Numbered from the stretch's first letter, positions 1 to 8,816 are shown. The stretch: 64,000 nt of DNA from Roseivivax sediminis (GCF_900112685.1 NZ_FOMS01000003.1:1-64000); one strand, 5' to 3'. The notes: generated by a model not told the origin, from the sequence alone. A program made the numbers and translations.

Positions 1-237
1 GCAATCATCGCACCGCCAGCGCTGCGCGCCGGTTCGGGTATGCCCCCACCGGCACCGCTTCGACGAGGCGCAGCGCGGACAGCCCCGGCCAGCTTCCTCC
101 CCGCAACGGGCATCGAGAGCGAGCACGGCCTCGACCCTTCGCTGGGAGTCTGTCACGGCTGTGCCCAGCTGCGCCAGCTGCTGCGGCGTCAGGAGCCGAA
201 GCCTTGAGACGAGGTCTGCGAAGGCGGTCTTGTGCAT
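1..237 (-). CDS. IS1595-family transposase, N-terminal part
   Basis: Seventy-nine codons are visible, starting at the ATG at 237 after a good GGAGGA ribosome-binding site, and the frame runs off the window. The N-terminus is helical (MHKTAFADLVSRL, then QQLAQLGTAV). It is followed by a zinc-ribbon pattern with CPRC near residue 54, then GHTRTGAQRWRCDDC. This layout, a short helical leader followed by a CxxC...GxxRxGxQRWRC ribbon, is typical of IS1595-type transposases that bind DNA through the ribbon. The catalytic DDE-like domain would lie beyond the edge, so intactness cannot be judged. Confidence 0.65.
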   Translation of the reverse strand, partial: MHKTAFADLVSRLRLLTPQQLAQLGTAVTDSQRRVEAVLALDARCGEEAGRGCPRCASSKRCRWGHTRTGAQRWRCDDC

Positions 238-322
238 GGGGGTCCTCCAGTAGGCTTGGAGGTGCAATATTGGCCGTTTCCGGCAAAATGAAGGCGCACC
301 AACACGCTATGCGGACACCGCC
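1..322 (-). mobile_element. End of an IS1595-like insertion sequence (cut by window edge)
   Basis: The segment carries the 5' part of a transposase gene reading towards the window edge. About 85 bp of leader separate that gene from the point where the neighbouring YobI-like reading frame loses its family homology (around 320). The element therefore appears to be inserted inside that gene. The exact terminal inverted repeat cannot be fixed because the other end is outside the window. The family call rests on the transposase N-terminus only. Confidence 0.6.
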
Positions 323-1087
323 AACGAGATCGTAACGCGTCGACTGGAAAAAGTAGACTATCTCGTCCAGGTGACGGTTAAGGATCGAGTCCTGGTCGTC
401 CGAAGAGGGTCGTATCTCGATGTCCTTCAACGAAATGCTTTTGAGCGACACACCGAAACTGGCCACGTAGAAGTGATGGATTACGGACCAGAGAAAGATC
501 AGCACGAAAACGGCTACGGAGATATCGATCCAGCTCGTGATATCGAAGGGCTTAAAATATGACCCGTCAAAAATCGCTGCGCGATTATTGAACATATACC
601 AGAGAGCGAGCAGTCCGATTAGAATGTAGAATGAGCGAAAAATCGACCAAAAACTAGGCGATTGGATACGCTTGAAACGCGAGAGCGGCAGCTTGTTTGC
701 GTCTGCGCCATAGAGCAGTTGCTGGAGGATGCTCCGTTCAACCTCCTGTTTGGTCACCGTGCGCCGCTCATCTTCTGCTTCTGGCAAGAAGGCGGCGAGA
801 GATATGTGCAGGGCTTGGCGAGGATAGGACCTGAGAAATGAGCGGATGATGCTGCTCTTGCCAGAGCCATAAGGCCCGGTGAGTGCGATGTTCGATACGT
901 CCGGACTGTCGGTCGCGAACTTCAATGCAGCCGAATACACCCCGCCTTGGTCGGCCTCGTCGGTTGGGGCGAGATCAACGAATTTCTCTGGACCGACAGG
1001 CGAAGCAGATTTTAGGCGCAGCGCTTCCGCGATCTTGATGAGCTTATCGGTGGTCCAATGGCCGATTTTTGAAAGGCTGTTATTCAT
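323..1087 (-). pseudogene. YobI-like P-loop NTPase, interrupted by the IS element
   Basis: The first ~254 residues resemble the N-terminus of the large YobI-type P-loop NTPases, which are often found in defence or mobile contexts. There is a Walker A motif TGPYGSGKSS (about residues 70-79) and two hydrophobic, probably membrane-spanning stretches (about 150-170 and 190-207). The segment ending in FFQSTRYDLV normally leads straight into the Walker B motif. Instead the frame runs into IS DNA at about 322 and continues with meaningless residues. The Walker B, sensor and C-terminal regions are therefore lost and the gene is almost certainly inactive. Its DNA is clearly less GC-rich than the chromosome to the right, which fits horizontal origin. 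The native function is not known to me. Confidence 0.65.
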
Positions 1088-1668
1088 AACGGGCTGTCTA
1101 CCATGTGCAAAATTTTGTCCTGAGCGCGGGCAGAGATTAGGCGGCTACGCGCGTTAGGTACTGAAGGTCCGCTGTGGCGCCGAATACCTTTATTACCGGC
1201 AACTCTCTATTGAGTTTCGAATTAGCCATTTTCCGCGACCGAAGCAAATGTCCAAGTTCTACCCGGTGTAACGAGAGTCTGTGTAAGCTATGAGCCGCTT
1301 TCAGTCACTCACCTCTGGGATATCGGAGGCAGTTTTTTTCCCGCGAAACGCTCGTCGGCGCCGTGCGCGGCAAATGTCAGCTCTCCGCCTTCGCGCCGAG
1401 AGTCGAGGTCACGCCGCGGCAGCAACCGATGTCGCAGAAGGGCTGGGAGTGGACGCGAGCGAGTGCGAAATCGTGGGACGTGCAGGTGGCGCTCTGGCTT
1501 TGCAATGGGCGCATTCGCGCTGAGTTGCCACTTCAGCCTGGCATCGCGGAGCCCAGGTCGCTTTACCTGGCTGCTTCTTCGAGTTGACCGGGCCAGACAG
1601 TGTTCCCAACATCATTATTATGAGCATCAGACAACATCGGTTGGCTGGCGGGCACGTGGGCGCGGTTC
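1088..1668. other. Intergenic stretch without a recognisable gene
   Basis: This 581-bp stretch lies between the broken NTPase gene and tniQ. Only short open frames are present and none resembles a known protein or has a convincing ribosome-binding site. In particular no remnant of the tniA or tniB genes that usually accompany tniQ was recognised. Confidence 0.4.
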
Positions 1669-3651
1669 ATGGTGGACGCGCGCCAGCAACTGGTCTCAAG
1701 TATCCTTTGCTTGCTCCGACCCAGCGAGACGTATAGCTGTTCGCTAAATGGAGGAACACCTGCGACCTTGAACACCTTGCCGCTCTCCGTCCAGCGCGTG
1801 GACCAAGAGCCCGCATTCTCGTTCTTGTCGCGGCTTGCCCACCATAACGGCCTTCCGGCCGCTATCTTCGCGGAAGACCTCGGCATCAAGTTCAGTGAGG
1901 TCGTCGCCGGACACGCAGACGCGATCATTCGATTGGCCGCACGTGCAGGGGTCGAACCCGAGGAGATCCTCGGATGGACCCCGAAGCATCTCGGTGATCG
2001 CGAGCATGAGTTTCGCGGCGAGATTTTCCACGCCAAGTCGATCAAGGCGACTTCCATCAAGGCCTGTCCGGCATGCCTTCGCCAAGACATTGAGAGCGGT
2101 CGCCATATGGGCGCCTTGAGGGCCCAATGGATGCCGAGATATTCGTACATTTGCCATGACCACGGCTTGCCGCTGGTAGCTATTTGGTCCGAACGTACGC
2201 CCTCCAGACGCTACGACACATCCCTTCACCTGCCCGAGCTGCGCGATCGAATCTTCGCTGGCGAATTCGATCGTTCGCCCCGCGAACCCAGTTACTTCGA
2301 CACGTACTTGTACAACCGCCTTCGCAACGGCCGTGGTGAAAATTGGCTCGACAATTTCGATCTGCACGCCGCATGCGTCTTCTGCGACCTGCTCGGCCGC
2401 GCGGTGATGAAACTGAACGGACAGACCACAATCCGGCTCGAAGAGACCACGAAATGGATTGTTCCCGCACAGGGCTACGAGGTCGCACTGCATGGTGAAG
2501 AGGCGATCGAGCAGCTCTTGTTCGAGCTCGAGAAACGCGCCGAGGCCCCTCAGGCGCGTCCCAAGGGCGTGTACGGCGATATATATGACCGCCTGGCCCA
2601 TGACCTGACCTCGCCCAGCTATGATCAGTTCAGAGAGATCCTCGCAAGGCGACTTCGAAAAGCATGGCCTCTGGGCCCCGGCGACGAGCTCATGGGCGAG
2701 CCTGTACTGGAGCGTCGGCTTCACTCCGTACTCACCGCGTCCCGTGAGACAGCACTTGACCGCCGGAGACTACGGAAGCTCCTCGCGGAGCGCGGATTTG
2801 TCCGGCCTTCAGGTGAAGGGCTGACAGACGCATGGGAGCTGTTCGATGCGTACGACGCTCAGTCGTTTCTCTCAGATCTAGACGATCTGGTCTCGGCTAA
2901 AGAACTTCGCGATGCACTGCATATCCCACGTCCGCAGTTGGACCTCCTGCGCGAGGATGGTTTCCTGCAGCCCAAGCTCGATCCCGACGATGCCAAGCCC
3001 CTCTGGAGCCTAAAGGAGGGGACGAGATTTATTGATGATTTGCTCAAAGGCGCCCGACCGATCCATGTTGCGATGCACGGATGGTCATCAATTCCTCAGG
3101 TCTGCAAGTCGCTTTGGATCCGGCCAGGGGAGGTGGTCCGCCTAATTCAAGCCGGAGAGCTCAAGCGGATCGGTAGTTATTCGCAGGCAAACGGCTACGG
3201 GTCCATCCTCGTGGACCGGGACGAAGTAGAGCGACACATCTCCCGGGACGAGGCTCCTGGAATGACGATCGAAGCGTTCGCCAAGGCGGTCGGGCTGAAG
3301 CCGCCGGAAGCACGACGGCTCATCCTGGACGAGCAGATGCCGTCTACCATCGCGCAAAATCCAAAGCGCAAGGCGAGACAACGTTACATATCCGCACAGG
3401 ATCATGCCGCGTTCGACTACCGCTTCATCACGTTGCGGGGGCTGGCCCTGGTCCTCGGCGACACCTGGCAATCAACACTCTCACGGCTCGGCGCCGCCGA
3501 GGTCCGCCGCTTCACGGGGGATGGGAGGGATTATGGGCCAGTCTTCCTGTGGGAAGACCTAGAGGAGAAGCTGATCTGCAGGTGGCCGTCGGAGCAACGT
3601 GTCCGCGAAATCCGCGCATCAATGCACAGCGGACAGCCCCACGACCACTGA
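1669..3651 (+). CDS. tniQ: TniQ-family transposition protein with long C-terminal region
   Basis: TniQ proteins select the target for Tn7/Tn5053-like transposons. The N-terminal core is visible: LPLSVQR..., then FSFLSRLAHHNGL, then a zinc-finger-like CPAC...CHDH arrangement (about residues 128-168). The C-terminal part is unusually long. It contains four excisionase/MerR-like helix-turn-helix patterns beginning near residues 407 (SAKELRDALHI), 473 (SIPQVCKSLWI), 532 (TIEAFAKAVGL) and 587 (TLRGLALVL). The listed ATG at 1669 has no clear ribosome-binding site. A TTG at 1768, downstream of GGAGGA at 1750-1755, lies where family homology begins and may be the true start. No transposase (tniA) or ATPase (tniB) gene is within view, so the gene is either at one end of a larger element or an orphan. 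Confidence 0.75.
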   Translation: MVDARQQLVSSILCLLRPSETYSCSLNGGTPATLNTLPLSVQRVDQEPAFSFLSRLAHHNGLPAAIFAEDLGIKFSEVVAGHADAIIRLAARAGVEPEEILGWTPKHLGDREHEFRGEIFHAKSIKATSIKACPACLRQDIESGRHMGALRAQWMPRYSYICHDHGLPLVAIWSERTPSRRYDTSLHLPELRDRIFAGEFDRSPREPSYFDTYLYNRLRNGRGENWLDNFDLHAACVFCDLLGRAVMKLNGQTTIRLEETTKWIVPAQGYEVALHGEEAIEQLLFELEKRAEAPQARPKGVYGDIYDRLAHDLTSPSYDQFREILARRLRKAWPLGPGDELMGEPVLERRLHSVLTASRETALDRRRLRKLLAERGFVRPSGEGLTDAWELFDAYDAQSFLSDLDDLVSAKELRDALHIPRPQLDLLREDGFLQPKLDPDDAKPLWSLKEGTRFIDDLLKGARPIHVAMHGWSSIPQVCKSLWIRPGEVVRLIQAGELKRIGSYSQANGYGSILVDRDEVERHISRDEAPGMTIEAFAKAVGLKPPEARRLILDEQMPSTIAQNPKRKARQRYISAQDHAAFDYRFITLRGLALVLGDTWQSTLSRLGAAEVRRFTGDGRDYGPVFLWEDLEEKLICRWPSEQRVREIRASMHSGQPHDH

Positions 3652-3682
3652 AGGTTCGCACACCTACAGTATTGACAGCCAA

Positions 3683-3719
3683 TTCGCACGCTTTTGGTCA
3701 GAACTCGCACTCTTTTGGT
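3683..3719 (+). repeat. Two direct repeats of 16 bp, possible transposon-end sites
   Basis: TTCGCACGCTTTTGGT (3683-3698) and CTCGCACTCTTTTGGT (3704-3719) match at 14 of 16 bases with a 21-bp period. A partial third copy (TTCGCACACC) sits at 3655-3664. They lie between the tniQ stop and the 3' end of nrdJ. Tn7/Tn5053-like elements carry arrays of short transposase-binding repeats at their ends, so this may be the right end of the element that carries tniQ. That reading is inference; the repeats themselves are seen directly. Confidence 0.45.
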
Positions 3720-3743
3720 TTGCTGAGTGTGCAGCGCCCCCAA

Positions 3744-6020
3744 TCACCCTGAGCACTTCGAATGGCCGCAGGCGGCGCAGGTCAGGCAGCCCTCGACCAT
3801 GCGCAGCTCGTACTGGCCGCAGGCCGGGCAGGCTTTCCGGCGCGGAGCGGCAGTGCGGGCGGTCTCCGCCTGGGGGTCGGTCTTGAGACCCATGCCCTCG
3901 GCCTCAAGGAAGCCGGTAGCGACGAGATGCTGCTCGATCACGCCGCCAATCGCGGCAAGGATCGAGGGAATGTACTTGCCCTTCACCCACGCGCCGCCGC
4001 GCGGGTCGAAGACGGCTTTCAGCTCCTCGACCACGAAGCTCACGTCGCCGCCGCGCCGGAACACCGCGGAGATCATCCGCGTCAGCGCCACCGTCCATGC
4101 GAAATGCTCCATGTTCTTGGAATTGATGAAGACCTCGAAGGGCCGGCGCCGGCCCCCGACGACGATGTCGTTGATCGTGAGGTAGATCGCATGCTCGCTG
4201 TCGGGCCACTTGAGCTTGTAGGTGTTGCCTTCGAGCGTCTGCGGCCGGTCGAGCGGTTCGGACATGTAGACGATCTCCGCGCCGCCCTCGGCCTCCTTTA
4301 CCAGCACCGGAGTCTCTGCCCGATCCTCCGACGCGGTCAGTACAGATCCCGTCACCTCGTTGGGCCGGTAGGTCGTGCAGCCCTTGCAGCCCGACTCGTA
4401 GGCTTGCAGGTAGACGTCCTTGAACGCCTCGAACGAGATGTCCTCGGGCACGTTGATGGTCTTGGAGATCGACGAGTCGATCCATTTCTGCGCCGCCGCC
4501 TGCATGCGCACATGGTCCTCGGGCGCCAGCGTCTGCGCGTTCACGAAATGGTCGGGCAGATCCGCGTCGCCATGCGTCTCGCGCCAGAGCTGGACGGCGT
4601 AGTCGACGACCTCTTCCTCGGTGCGGGTGCCGTCGTTCTGCAGCACCTTGCGCGTGTAGGCATAGGCGAACACGGGTTCGATCCCCGACGACACGTTGCC
4701 GGCGTAGAGGGAAATCGTCCCGGTCGGCGCGATCGAGGTCAGCAGAGCGTTGCGGATGCCGTGGCTGCGGATCGCCGCCTGCACATCCTCGTCCATTGCC
4801 CGCACGGTCTCCGAGGCGAGGTAGCCCTCGGCGTCGAAAAGAGGGAAGGGGCCCTTTTCCCGTGCCAGCTCGGCGCTGGCGAGATAGGCGGCGCGGGCGA
4901 TGCGTTTCAGCCACTCCTCGGTCTGCGCGGCGGCCTCGGGGCTGCCGTAGCGCAGGCCGACCATCAGAAGCGCGTCGGCCAGGCCGGTGACGCCGAGGCC
5001 GATGCGGCGCTTGGCTTCGGCCTCGCGGGCCTGCGCCTCGAGCGGGAAGCGCGAGGCGTCGACGACGTTGTCCATCATGCGGATCGCGGTGCGCACCAGC
5101 TCGTCGAGCGCCGTGTCGTCGAGGGCGGCGCCCTCGGTGAACGGCTCCGTCACCAGCCGGGCGAGGTTGACAGAGCCCAGAAGGCAGGCGCCGTAAGGGG
5201 GCAGGGGCTGCTCTCCGCAGGGATTGGTGGCGCTGATCGTCTCGCAATAATGCAGGTTGTTGGCCTGGTTGATGCGGTCGATGAAGATCACGCCCGGCTC
5301 GGCGTAGTCGTAGGTGGCGCGCATGATGCGGTTCCACAACTCGCGCGCGGGCAGGGTGCGGTAGACCTTGCCGCCAAAGGTCAGATCCCAGGGCGCGTCC
5401 GACTTCACGGCTTCCATGAAGGCGTCGGTGACGAGCACCGAGAGGTTGAACATGCGCAGGCGCGCGCTGTCGGCCTTGGCGCCGATGAAATCCTCGATGT
5501 CGGGATGATCGCAGCGCATCGTCGCCATCATCGCCCCGCGGCGCGATCCGGCGGACATGATCGTGCGGCACATCGAATCCCAGACGTCCATGAAGGACAG
5601 CGGGCCGGAGGCGTCGGCCGCAACGCCTGCGACCGCCGCGCCCCTGGGCCGGATGGTTGAGAAGTCGTAGCCGATCCCGCCACCCTGCTGCATTGTCAGC
5701 GCGGCCTCTTTCAGCATGTCGAAGATGCCGGCCATCGTGTCGGGGATCGTGCCCATCACGAAGCAGTTGAAGAGCGTCACCGACCGGTCGGTGCCCGCGC
5801 CGGCGACGATGCGGCCCGCGGGCAGGAACTTGAAGTCCTCCAGCGCGCGGTAGAAGCGATCCTCCCAGGCGGCCGGGTCGGCCTCCCGCTTCGCCAGGGC
5901 GCGGGCGATGCGGCGCCAGGTGTCCTCCGCGGAGCCGTCGACGGGTGTGCCGTCCGCCTCTTTAAGGCGGTACTTCATGTCCCAGATCTGTTCGGCGATG
6001 GGGGCGGCGAAACGGGTCAT
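3744..6020 (-). CDS. nrdJ: Class II (adenosylcobalamin-dependent) ribonucleotide reductase
   Basis: The enzyme reduces ribonucleotides to deoxyribonucleotides using a radical generated from coenzyme B12, so it is oxygen-independent. It is 758 residues, normal for the NrdJ family. NCFVMG (Cys about 86) and GACLLGSVNL (Cys about 279) supply the reducing cysteine pair, and NPCGE (Cys about 268) holds the thiyl-radical cysteine. The 11-residue gap between the last two matches the family. QQGGGIGYDFS near 111 is the usual glycine-rich motif. The C-terminus ends in a CPAC...CAAC zinc-ribbon-like tail, which in the family carries shuttling cysteines. The ATG at 6020 is chosen because AAGGA precedes it and family homology begins there; the frame stays open 33 codons further. 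It is divergent from the DUF1489 gene. No cobalamin riboswitch is seen in the short gap. Confidence 0.97.
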   Translation of the reverse strand: MTRFAAPIAEQIWDMKYRLKEADGTPVDGSAEDTWRRIARALAKREADPAAWEDRFYRALEDFKFLPAGRIVAGAGTDRSVTLFNCFVMGTIPDTMAGIFDMLKEAALTMQQGGGIGYDFSTIRPRGAAVAGVAADASGPLSFMDVWDSMCRTIMSAGSRRGAMMATMRCDHPDIEDFIGAKADSARLRMFNLSVLVTDAFMEAVKSDAPWDLTFGGKVYRTLPARELWNRIMRATYDYAEPGVIFIDRINQANNLHYCETISATNPCGEQPLPPYGACLLGSVNLARLVTEPFTEGAALDDTALDELVRTAIRMMDNVVDASRFPLEAQAREAEAKRRIGLGVTGLADALLMVGLRYGSPEAAAQTEEWLKRIARAAYLASAELAREKGPFPLFDAEGYLASETVRAMDEDVQAAIRSHGIRNALLTSIAPTGTISLYAGNVSSGIEPVFAYAYTRKVLQNDGTRTEEEVVDYAVQLWRETHGDADLPDHFVNAQTLAPEDHVRMQAAAQKWIDSSISKTINVPEDISFEAFKDVYLQAYESGCKGCTTYRPNEVTGSVLTASEDRAETPVLVKEAEGGAEIVYMSEPLDRPQTLEGNTYKLKWPDSEHAIYLTINDIVVGGRRRPFEVFINSKNMEHFAWTVALTRMISAVFRRGGDVSFVVEELKAVFDPRGGAWVKGKYIPSILAAIGGVIEQHLVATGFLEAEGMGLKTDPQAETARTAAPRRKACPACGQYELRMVEGCLTCAACGHSKCSG

Positions 6021-6059
6021 GGCGGGCGGTTCCTTGTGCGGCGCGGCGTCCACTAGGGT

Positions 6060-6087
6060 TTGAAGTGCCGGTATGAAAGGATACAAT
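6060..6087 (+). promoter_or_regulatory. Candidate sigma-70 promoter of the DUF1489 gene
   Basis: TTGAAG (6060-6065) and TACAAT (6082-6087) are separated by 16 bp and lie 25 bp before the start codon at 6113. The match is good for an alphaproteobacterial promoter but is judged by eye only. Confidence 0.4.
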
Positions 6088-6112
6088 ATAAAGCGTGGTG
6101 AGTGGAGATTCC

Positions 6113-6544
6113 ATGTCAAAGGTCGTGCACCTGATAAAGCTGAGCGCGGGCACCGAGGCGGTGGAGCAGCTTCAGCGCTGGCAGGCCTCGGCGCGCGCGC
6201 AGGGGCCGGACGGCTATCCGCGGCACGTCACCCGGATGTGGCCCAAGCGCGAGGCCGAAGTGCTGGCAGGCGGGTCGATCTACTGGGTGATCAAGGGCCT
6301 GATCCAGTGCCGTCAGCGGATCCTGCGCCTCGACGAGGTGACGGGCGGCGACGGCATCCGCCGCTGCGCCATCGTGCTCGAGCCCGAGATCGTGCGCGTC
6401 GCGCCCGCCCCGCGCCGCCCGTTCCAGGGCTGGCGATACCTTGCCGAAGACGATGCGCCGGGCGATCTTCGCCCTGGACGCGAAACCGACGATACGCTCC
6501 CGCCGGAGCTTGCCGGCGCGCTGGCCGAGATCGGGGTGATCTGA
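6113..6544 (+). CDS. DUF1489 family protein
   Basis: A 143-residue soluble protein begins MSKVVHLIKLSAG and matches the DUF1489 family, which is widespread in alphaproteobacteria and has no assigned function. Recognisable family segments are HVTRMWPKR, then GGSIYWVIKG and IQCRQRI, followed by RPFQGWRYL near the C-terminus. The start at 6113 is preceded by GGAG; an in-frame ATG at 6095 is rejected for lack of a site. No signal peptide or membrane segment is seen. The gene is divergent from nrdJ across a 92-bp gap. Confidence 0.85.
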   Translation: MSKVVHLIKLSAGTEAVEQLQRWQASARAQGPDGYPRHVTRMWPKREAEVLAGGSIYWVIKGLIQCRQRILRLDEVTGGDGIRRCAIVLEPEIVRVAPAPRRPFQGWRYLAEDDAPGDLRPGRETDDTLPPELAGALAEIGVI

Positions 6545-6650
6545 TCAGGCGCTGCGCGTGGCCGCACGGCCCTCCTGCGCGCTCGCCACTGGCACTCGCT
6601 GCGCCAGCCGCTAGGTTCGGCCCGAACGCAACCGAACCGGAGCCCTCGTC

Positions 6651-7505
6651 ATGAGCTATACGCCCCCCGAAGTCTGGACCTGGGACGCCGAGAGCGGCGG
6701 CAAGTGGGCCAGCCTCAACCGGCCCATCGCCGGGCCGACGCACGACAAGGACCTGCCGACCGGCCAGCATCCCTACCAGCTCTATTCCCTCGCCACGCCC
6801 AACGGCGTGAAGGTGACGGTGCTCTTCGAGGAGCTGCTCGCCGCCGGGCACACGGGCGCCGAATACGACGCCTGGCTGATCCGCATCCAAGACGGCGACC
6901 AGTTCGGCTCGGGCTTCGTCAAGGTGAACCCCAATTCCAAGATCCCCGCGCTGGTCGACCGGACGGGAGGCGTGCCGGTGCGCGTCTTTGAATCCGGCGC
7001 GATCCTGCTGCACCTGGCGGAGACCTTCCGCGCTTTCCTCGGCGTGCCCGAGAAGCGGCCCGAGATGCTGTCCTGGCTGTTCTGGCAGATGGGCTCCGCG
7101 CCCTATCTCGGCGGTGGCTTCGGGCATTTCTACGCCTATGCGCCAGAGCCGATGGAATACCCGATCAACCGCTTCGCGATGGAGGTGAAGCGCCAGCTCG
7201 ACGTGCTGAACCGCAACCTGGCGGAACGGCGCTACCTCACCGGCGACGACTACACCATCGCCGACATGGCGAACTGGGCGTGGTACGGGCAGCTCGCGCT
7301 CGGGCGGCTCTACGACGCCGGCACGTTCCTGCAAGTGGAGAGCTACGAGCACGTCCAACGTTGGGCGAAAGAGATCGCAGAGCGCCCGGCGGTGCAGCGC
7401 GGCCGCATGGTCAACCGCACCTTCGGCGAGCCCGAAACGCAGCTGCACGAACGCCATGATGCCGGGGATTTCGAGACCAAGACCCAGGACAAGGTCGGTC
7501 AATGA
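6651..7505 (+). CDS. yghU: YghU-type glutathione S-transferase / disulfide-bond oxidoreductase
   Basis: The 284-residue protein matches the YghU class of Nu glutathione transferases, which reduce disulfides with glutathione in the cytoplasm. The N-terminal extension with WTWD...GGKWASLNRP is characteristic. The thioredoxin-like domain follows (QLYSLATPNGVKVTVLFEE, then NPNSKIPALVD and FESGAILLHLAE). The helical C-terminal domain contains YLTGDDYTIADMANWAWYG. Length and order agree with E. coli YghU (about 288 residues). A GGAG site precedes the ATG. The next gene starts inside its stop codon (ATGA), so the two are probably co-translated. Confidence 0.9.
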   Translation: MSYTPPEVWTWDAESGGKWASLNRPIAGPTHDKDLPTGQHPYQLYSLATPNGVKVTVLFEELLAAGHTGAEYDAWLIRIQDGDQFGSGFVKVNPNSKIPALVDRTGGVPVRVFESGAILLHLAETFRAFLGVPEKRPEMLSWLFWQMGSAPYLGGGFGHFYAYAPEPMEYPINRFAMEVKRQLDVLNRNLAERRYLTGDDYTIADMANWAWYGQLALGRLYDAGTFLQVESYEHVQRWAKEIAERPAVQRGRMVNRTFGEPETQLHERHDAGDFETKTQDKVGQ

Positions 7506-8344
7506 CCGCGCCCAACGCCGCGCAGGCAGACGCATGGGGCGGCGACATGGGAAAGCGCTGGGTGCGCCGCGACGCCGACCTCGACCGGCAGATGGAAGAG
7601 GTGTCGGACGCGGTTCTGTCCCGCGCCGGGCTACAGCCGGGCGAGCGCGTGCTAGACATCGGTTGCGGCTCGGGCGCGCTGTCCCGCCGTGCGGCCGAGG
7701 CGGTCGGCTCCGGGGGCCGGGTCACGGGACTCGACCTCTCGGACCTTCTGCTGGCGCTGGCCCGCGAGCGGGCACCGGCCAACATGGAGGTACTGCACGG
7801 CGACGGGCAGGTCTTCGACTTCGGCGGCGCCCGCTACGATGCCGCGATCTCGCGATTCGGGGTGATGTTCTTCGACGATCCGGTCGCGGCCTTCGCCAAC
7901 ATCGGCGGCGCGCTGGCGCCCGGCGGGCGGCTCGCGATGGCCTGCTGGGCGTCGGCCGAGGCCAATCCCTGGTTCCGCGATCCCAAGGCGGCGGCGGAGG
8001 CGCGTCTCGGCCGGACGCCCCCCGCCGATCCCGACGCGCCGGGCCCGCTCGCCTTCCGCGATGCGGACCGGGTGTTCGGCATCCTCTCGGCGGCGGGCTT
8101 TTCCGAGCGGGAGGTCGAGACGATCGACCTCATGCTACACCAGCCCGACGGGTGGCCGGCGATGGAACGGATGCTGCCGGAAATCGGCCCGATACCCGGC
8201 GTGATGCGCGAGTATGACGGCACGCAGGATGACCTTCGCGCCATACTCGGCAGTCTGCGCGAGACGTGGGCGAGGTATCTCGGACCTGAGGGTCTGCGGA
8301 TGCCAGCACGGGTTCACATCTATCGGGCGGTCGCGCAGGCGTGA
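7502..8344 (+). CDS. Class I SAM-dependent methyltransferase
   Basis: The 280-residue protein has the Rossmann-fold methyltransferase motifs: motif I VLDIGCGSGALS near residue 50, an acidic residue ending strand 2 (VTGLDLSD), and the later PGGRLAMACW. It resembles UbiE/Coq5-like and ArsM-like small-molecule methyltransferases, but the substrate cannot be read from sequence. It overlaps the yghU stop by 4 bp and so may be coupled to it. It runs convergently to the SH3-domain gene, with only a 9-bp gap and no obvious terminator between them. Confidence 0.85.
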   Translation: MTAPNAAQADAWGGDMGKRWVRRDADLDRQMEEVSDAVLSRAGLQPGERVLDIGCGSGALSRRAAEAVGSGGRVTGLDLSDLLLALARERAPANMEVLHGDGQVFDFGGARYDAAISRFGVMFFDDPVAAFANIGGALAPGGRLAMACWASAEANPWFRDPKAAAEARLGRTPPADPDAPGPLAFRDADRVFGILSAAGFSEREVETIDLMLHQPDGWPAMERMLPEIGPIPGVMREYDGTQDDLRAILGSLRETWARYLGPEGLRMPARVHIYRAVAQA

Positions 8345-8353
8345 ACCGGCGAG

Positions 8354-8710
8354 TCAGGGGATGCGGTTGCCGAGCCAGTTGCCGTGGGCCCAGCCGAGCC
8401 GGTTGTCCGGCCCGAAGCTGATCCCGAACCACGGACCGCTCGAAGCATAGGTCCCCACCCGGTCGCCGTTGTGGATCCTGCCGATCATCGGGTAATTCGA
8501 TCCGGGCCCCGTCCGCACCGCAAGGAAGCCGTCGCCGTTCGGGTCGAGCCCCATCACGGTGGCGGCACCGAAACAGGCGGCCTGACTGTCCGGCGGGCAA
8601 TAGGTCGAGAAGGGCACGTCGAGGGGCTGGGCCACGGCCGGTGCCGCGAAAAGGGCGACAGAAAGCGCCGTTACGGCGCCCGCTCTCGGAAAGGCAAGAA
8701 TTGGATGCAT
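8354..8710 (-). CDS. Secreted SH3-domain protein
   Basis: A 118-residue protein starts with a signal peptide (cleavage probably after AAPAVAQ, about residue 28). The rest is one bacterial SH3-like domain: LAVRTGPGSNYPMIGRIHNGDRV, here split as LAVRTGPGSNY and IGRIHNGDRV, then WFGISFGPDNRLGWAHGNWL. Two cysteines (YCPPDSQAAC) lie just after the signal peptide and could form a disulfide. SH3b domains commonly bind peptidoglycan or proteins in the periplasm; the specific role is unknown. Confidence 0.75.
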   Translation of the reverse strand: MHPILAFPRAGAVTALSVALFAAPAVAQPLDVPFSTYCPPDSQAACFGAATVMGLDPNGDGFLAVRTGPGSNYPMIGRIHNGDRVGTYASSGPWFGISFGPDNRLGWAHGNWLGNRIP

Positions 8711-8816
8711 CGGAAATTCCTAGGCTTCTGAAAAACGTGCGCGCAGTCTAGCCCGACCTGGCGTTTGGGCGAAGCGCAAAACGCGCAACCGCCTGCCAGC
8801 GCCTTTTGGGTGCGGC

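Noticed and set aside
1748-1771. A seven-codon reading frame (MEEHLRP) before the tniQ core as a leader peptide
   Set aside because: It overlaps the GGAGGA that could serve tniQ and has no ribosome-binding site or attenuator structure.
1-3743. CRISPR-associated transposon
   Set aside because: A TniQ gene is present but no Cas gene, CRISPR array or tracrRNA-like sequence is visible in the window.
3762-5660. A long plus-strand open frame antisense to nrdJ
   Set aside because: No family resemblance and low-complexity composition; nrdJ is intact on the other strand with all catalytic motifs.
6021-6112. Cobalamin riboswitch ahead of nrdJ
   Set aside because: The 92-bp divergent gap is too short and lacks the conserved B12-box sequences.
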